A DNA stretch of 52,005 bases, from contig JAJUJY010000011.1 of the NCBI GenBank assembly GCA_029265085.1, positions 1 through 52,005 on the forward strand, read 5' to 3'. Of this stretch, positions 48,480 through 52,005 are shown one piece after another. Position 1 is the first letter of the stretch. Every line of letters begins with the position of its first letter. A model generated the notes under the pieces. That model was not told the DNA's origin. It ran no database searches and saw only the letters and a program-made list of their open reading frames with translations. The DNA is from Chloroflexota bacterium. Its GTDB lineage: Bacteria > Chloroflexota > Anaerolineae > Anaerolineales > Anaerolineaceae. The position numbers and the translations under genes were made by a program.

Positions 48480-49538
48480 TTATTCAACAGGTCCCAGCAG
48501 TGCGGCCAGGTATTTCTCTGTCATATCATCCAGCCCAAAATGCTCCACTGCGCGAGCACGCGCATTTTGCTGGTAATATTCCAGGTTTGCCAGCATGCTA
48601 TCGGCCGCTTCCACCAACGGCGCCAGTACCGGCGCTTCCAGGTTCCACGGATCAGCCCCATACGGCACCACCTTGCCAGCCTCGCCAGCCACTAACTCCG
48701 GCAGCGAACCCGTTGCAAATGCAATCACGGGGGTACCACAGGCCAGCGCCTCAATCACTGAATTCGGGCAGGGCGCATTCACTTCTGCGGAGAAGAACAG
48801 GTGCGCTGAGCGGTCCAGGTAGGGAATTTGCTCCCGTTTGACCACGCCTGCCCAATGGAACCACACTTTTGGTTCCTGTCGCTCCAATCGTTCACGAACC
48901 TCCGGCGGCACATCTCCGGCAACCACCAACTCCACCCGCTGCCCACTGCGTTCCTGCAGCATGCGCGCAAGTTGTGCGGCATTGGCTAGCCCCAAGTCCA
49001 AACCACCGCCGAAATGCCCCTCCACAACCATAATACGAATATGCTCATAAGGGCGCTCGTGGGGTCCCTCAGGCGTACAGGCATTTAAGTCCACCGCATT
49101 ATACACCACCCGCACATTGGCGCGGATCGGGCCGTAAACCCGCTCCCACCATTCTTGTGAAAAGCGGCTTTGATAAACAATCCGGTCCGCAAAATGCCGC
49201 CGGATGGTGGAAAGCGACCAGTTGCCGTACTCTGAGCGCAGGTAGTGGCGCAAACCGGTATCGCGCTTACGGTGCACCCAATTCATTCCATCCAATCGCT
49301 GCACAATGCGAATGCCGCGCTGTTTAGCAGACCACAGCAAATCTAACCGCTTGGTCCCGGCAATTACCAAAATGACCTTGCAGTCCGGGTCAGCCGGGTT
49401 GGAATGCGGATCAAACCCGCGAGCGCGCAGCCCGGCAGAAAAACGAGCAAAGAATGAAGCCGGTCCGCCCAACCCTGACAGGTTAGGCAGCAAACAAATT
49501 GCCCGCGCCGGTACACCATAATCTTTTGCGGTTTTCAT
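48480..49538 (-). CDS. Glycosyltransferase family 4-like (GT-B)
   Basis: 352 aa from ATG 49538, one base after the wecB stop; the longer frame would overlap wecB by 141 bp. GT-B enzyme of the GT1/GT4 type: N-terminal LLPNLSGLGGPASFFARFSA, mid VVYNAVDLNACTPEG, HLFFSAEVNAPCPNSVIEALACGTPVIA (E-x7-E-type motif) and FATGSLPELVAGEAGKVVPY. It transfers a nucleotide-activated sugar, probably in assembly of a surface polysaccharide that contains the ManNAc(A) made by the two upstream genes. Confidence 0.87.
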   Translation of the reverse strand: MKTAKDYGVPARAICLLPNLSGLGGPASFFARFSAGLRARGFDPHSNPADPDCKVILVIAGTKRLDLLWSAKQRGIRIVQRLDGMNWVHRKRDTGLRHYLRSEYGNWSLSTIRRHFADRIVYQSRFSQEWWERVYGPIRANVRVVYNAVDLNACTPEGPHERPYEHIRIMVVEGHFGGGLDLGLANAAQLARMLQERSGQRVELVVAGDVPPEVRERLERQEPKVWFHWAGVVKREQIPYLDRSAHLFFSAEVNAPCPNSVIEALACGTPVIAFATGSLPELVAGEAGKVVPYGADPWNLEAPVLAPLVEAADSMLANLEYYQQNARARAVEHFGLDDMTEKYLAALLGPVE

Positions 49539-49539
49539 C

Positions 49540-50676
49540 TCAATGCTCTTTAAAATCCAGCAGCGCTTGAGCAATCCGCTCGGCGGCGTGGCCGTCTCCA
49601 AAGGGGTTGGCCGCATGCGCCATGGCCTCGTAAGCAGCCCGATCTTCCAATATGCGGCTGGCTTCGTTAAAGATGCCATCCGGATCGGTGCCTACCAGTT
49701 TCAAAACCCCGGCATGCACACCCTCGGGACGTTCGGTTACCTCGCGCAGCACCAGAGTCGGCTTACCCAATCCGGTGGCCTCTTCCTGGATGCCGCCCGA
49801 ATCGGTCAGCACCAAAACCGCGCTGCGCTGCAAATGGACCAACTGCAAATATTCTTGGGGAGGCATCAGGGTAATATTATTAACCCCACCCAGCAGGCGG
49901 TACACCGGCTCTTGAATATTCGGGTTCAGGTGAACCGGGTACACCAGGTGGATCCGGTCCGCATAAGCCTCCGCCAACCGGCGCAAAGCCTGGCAAATAT
50001 TTTCAATCGGCTGGCCAAAATTCTCTCGCCGGTGAGCTGTCACCAACACCAATTCTTTCCCACCGGGATGAATGTTCTGCTTTTCCAGCAGTTCGGTCAC
50101 CTCACGCGGAGCCGGTAAATTTGAGATCGTGCGCAGGGCATCAATCACCGTATTACCGGTCAGGATGATGCGCCAATCCGGAATCCCTTCTTTGAGCAAG
50201 TTTTGGCGGCTGTACTCAGTGGGGGCAAAATGCAAATCAGCCGTCACTCCCGCAATCCGGCGGTTGATTTCCTCCGGGAAAGGCTGCCACTTATCGCCCG
50301 TACGCAGACCGGCTTCCACATGCCCCACCTTGATACGGTTGTAATAACACAGCAGGGCGGTTGTCATCACCGTGGTGGTATCCCCCTGCACCAACACCCA
50401 ATCCGGCGCTTCAGCACGCAAAACCGGGTCCAGGTGCGTCAGGATATCCGCGGTGATTTGTGCCAGGGTCTGGTTAGGACGCATTAAATTCAAATCAATA
50501 TCCGGGGTGATATCAAACAGGTTGAGCACCTGGTCCAGCATTTGCCGATGTTGTGCTGTAACTACCACGCGCGATTCAATTCCCGGTGTTTTCCTTAACG
50601 CCCAAACCACCGGCGCCATTTTAACCGCCTCTGGCCGGGTGCCAAAAACGGATAACACCTTGATGGATTTCGTCAT
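49540..50676 (-). CDS. wecB: UDP-N-acetylglucosamine 2-epimerase (non-hydrolysing)
   Basis: 378 aa, the usual length. Signatures: VFGTRPEAVKMAPVVWAL, VQGDTTTVMTTALLCYYNRI, HVEAGLRT, PFPEEINRRIAGVTADLHF and VLTDSGGIQEEATGLGKPTL. It converts UDP-GlcNAc to UDP-ManNAc in the cytosol, feeding WecC. The start overlaps the wecC stop by four bases (ATGA). Confidence 0.95.
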   Translation of the reverse strand: MTKSIKVLSVFGTRPEAVKMAPVVWALRKTPGIESRVVVTAQHRQMLDQVLNLFDITPDIDLNLMRPNQTLAQITADILTHLDPVLRAEAPDWVLVQGDTTTVMTTALLCYYNRIKVGHVEAGLRTGDKWQPFPEEINRRIAGVTADLHFAPTEYSRQNLLKEGIPDWRIILTGNTVIDALRTISNLPAPREVTELLEKQNIHPGGKELVLVTAHRRENFGQPIENICQALRRLAEAYADRIHLVYPVHLNPNIQEPVYRLLGGVNNITLMPPQEYLQLVHLQRSAVLVLTDSGGIQEEATGLGKPTLVLREVTERPEGVHAGVLKLVGTDPDGIFNEASRILEDRAAYEAMAHAANPFGDGHAAERIAQALLDFKEH

Positions 50677-51953
50677 GAGCGTGAACCAACCCCCAATCGT
50701 TTCATGCTAAAGCCTGCTTTTACCCAGGCATCACCATTCCACCCATTCACTGTGTCCACCGCAATACGTGCCGGTGTTTGCCGGGTCAATTCCTGCGGGT
50801 CCAGTTCACGTAATTGGGTATGCCCCACCAACAGCAGCAGCAATTCTGCACCGTCCAGGGCAGCTTCCAGGGATTGAACGACATTCAAACCAGGATAGGT
50901 AAAATCTGGCTTAAAAGGATCGAAGGCACGCACGTCTGCACCAGCCTGCTGCAAAAGGTAAGCCACCTCAATTGCCGGGCTTTCACGGAGATCATCTACG
51001 TCAGGTTTATAGGCCAGCCCCAGGGCAGCTACTTTACGGCCTTTCAAATCGCCCAACGCCTGCCGGACCATCTCAACCACGAAATGCGGTTGAGAATCAT
51101 TCACCTGCCGGGCTGTACGAATCAGGGTAGCCAGGTCAGGAGCCGCTTCCACCAGGAACCACGGATCGACACTGATGCAGTGCCCGCCAACTCCCGGACC
51201 CGGGCGCAAAATATTCACCCGCGGGTGGCGGTTTGCCAGGCTGATGGCTTCCCACACATCCACCCCAAAGCGTTCTGCCAAACGGGAAAATTCATTGGCA
51301 ATGGCAATATTCACATCGCGGTAGGTGTTTTCCATCAATTTGACCATCTCAGCCGTGGTGGCATTGGTCATAATGATCTCACCGCGCACAAAAGTAGCAT
51401 ATAAATCCCGGCCAGCCTCCGCCGAAGCGGCATCCACACCGCCAATCACGCGGGCATTCTCGATCAACTCACGCAAAATCTGGCCAGGCAGCACCCGTTC
51501 CGGGGAATACGCCAGATAAAAATCTTCACCAGCCTTCAAACCGGACCGTTCCAGAATGGGGGCAACCACATCCAGGGTCGTCAACGGCGGGGAAGTGGAT
51601 TCCAACACCACCAGATTTCCCTTGCGCAAATGCGGCACAATGGATTCGGTTGCCGAGACCACAAAGCGCAAATCTGCTCGTTTATCCTCATAAAACGGGG
51701 TCGGCACGGCAATAACAAAAGCGTCGGCTGGTTCGGGTTCCTGGCAAATAGACAGGTTTCCAGACCGCAGCGCAGCCTGAACCAGCGTCCGCAGACCCGG
51801 TTCATAGATATGCAGTTGTCCATTTTGCAGTGAGCTGACAACCTGCGGGTTAACGTCCACACCGATCACCCGCATACCAGAGGTCGCAAAAGTACTGGCA
51901 GTGGGCAGGCCAATATACCCCAGGCCAAGAACGCAAATTTTCTGGAATTTCAC
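50673..51953 (-). CDS. wecC: UDP-N-acetyl-D-mannosamine dehydrogenase
   Basis: 426 aa, starting at GTG 51953 with AAGGAG 6 nt upstream. UDP-sugar dehydrogenase: VLGLGYIGLPTASTFA (NAD+-binding), VVLESTSPPLTT, YSPERVLPGQILRELIENAR, and the catalytic Cys in GPGVGGHCISVDPWFLVEAA, the form typical of WecC. It oxidises UDP-ManNAc to UDP-ManNAcA for surface polysaccharide. First of a wecC-wecB-glycosyltransferase operon on the minus strand; the 52 bases upstream show only the ribosome site. Confidence 0.93.
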   Translation of the reverse strand: MKFQKICVLGLGYIGLPTASTFATSGMRVIGVDVNPQVVSSLQNGQLHIYEPGLRTLVQAALRSGNLSICQEPEPADAFVIAVPTPFYEDKRADLRFVVSATESIVPHLRKGNLVVLESTSPPLTTLDVVAPILERSGLKAGEDFYLAYSPERVLPGQILRELIENARVIGGVDAASAEAGRDLYATFVRGEIIMTNATTAEMVKLMENTYRDVNIAIANEFSRLAERFGVDVWEAISLANRHPRVNILRPGPGVGGHCISVDPWFLVEAAPDLATLIRTARQVNDSQPHFVVEMVRQALGDLKGRKVAALGLAYKPDVDDLRESPAIEVAYLLQQAGADVRAFDPFKPDFTYPGLNVVQSLEAALDGAELLLLLVGHTQLRELDPQELTRQTPARIAVDTVNGWNGDAWVKAGFSMKRLGVGSRS

Positions 51954-52005
51954 GGGAACTCCTTCAATCGAAAGGTAAATATCACCCGGGCAGGCATCTG
52001 CGCCC

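Overview
The window looks like a chromosomal segment of an anaerobic member of the Chloroflexota, most likely class Anaerolineae. This is inferred from gene content, not from a marker gene: proline/threonine-rich surface proteins and lipoproteins, WD40 lipoproteins, three tandem M42 aminopeptidases, STAND-type ATPases, DUF438/DUF1858 proteins, an NBR1-type Ig lipoprotein and cobalt-chelatase-like subunits. The only RNA gene of a standard class is one tRNA-Lys(CUU). I see no CRISPR array, insertion sequence or phage block.

Layout. 1-7.3 kb: an AT-rich secreted protein cut by the left edge, a WD40 lipoprotein, a stand-alone MetH-reactivation-like protein, a DUF438/hemerythrin/PAS protein, and a split NB-ARC + TPR pair. 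7.5-9.8 kb: a TIGR04076 protein, a site-2 protease with CBS domains and a GNAT acetyltransferase. 9.8-16.9 kb: a probable operon headed by an XRE-cupin regulator, with an unknown protein, SCP2, an HMG-CoA-synthase-fold protein, a thiolase, a DUF35 Zn-ribbon/OB protein, two membrane proteins and an SDR. The order HMGCS-like/thiolase/DUF35 is that of acyltransferase complexes such as PhlACB. 17-24.6 kb: two paralogous PT-rich surface proteins, each behind a long structured leader, then membrane glycosyltransferases and a coiled-coil protein. 24.8-31.5 kb: a giant RelA/SpoT-like protein fused to a P-loop ATPase, a second ATPase with an OmpR-type DNA-binding domain, an ankyrin protein and an Ig-like lipoprotein. 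31.7-34.4 kb: a TRIC-type channel, tRNA-Lys, a PH-domain protein, a Crp/Fnr regulator, a DUF1858 protein and a cupin. 34.6-36.7 kb: ChlI-like and ChlD-like chelatase subunits joined by an apparent -1 frameshift site. 36.8-43.8 kb: a PT-stalk protein, three M42 peptidases, a solute-binding lipoprotein and a polymer-forming membrane protein. 43.8-52 kb: a phosphodiesterase-like protein, a diguanylate cyclase, a phosphoribosyltransferase, and a cell-surface polysaccharide operon wecC-wecB-glycosyltransferase.

Most unusual points. (1) Three copies of a pseudoknotted, covarying RNA element, two of them in tandem, each followed by a terminator-like hairpin, sit in front of the two PT-rich surface-protein genes; I do not recognise the class. 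(2) A full-length RSH protein with degenerate hydrolase and synthetase sites but retained TGS, Zn-finger and ACT regions is fused to an ATPase and paired with an ATPase that has a DNA-binding domain. (3) An A9 slippery run joins the ChlI and ChlD reading frames. (4) A palindrome TTTGCGC-N2-GCGCAAA lies before the DUF1858-cupin genes next to a Crp/Fnr gene, and a near-identical copy lies 30 kb away before the DUF438 gene, suggesting a small regulon. (5) The HMGCS-fold subunit of the thiolase cluster lacks all three expected catalytic residues.

All calls come from reading the sequence; no database search or folding program was run.
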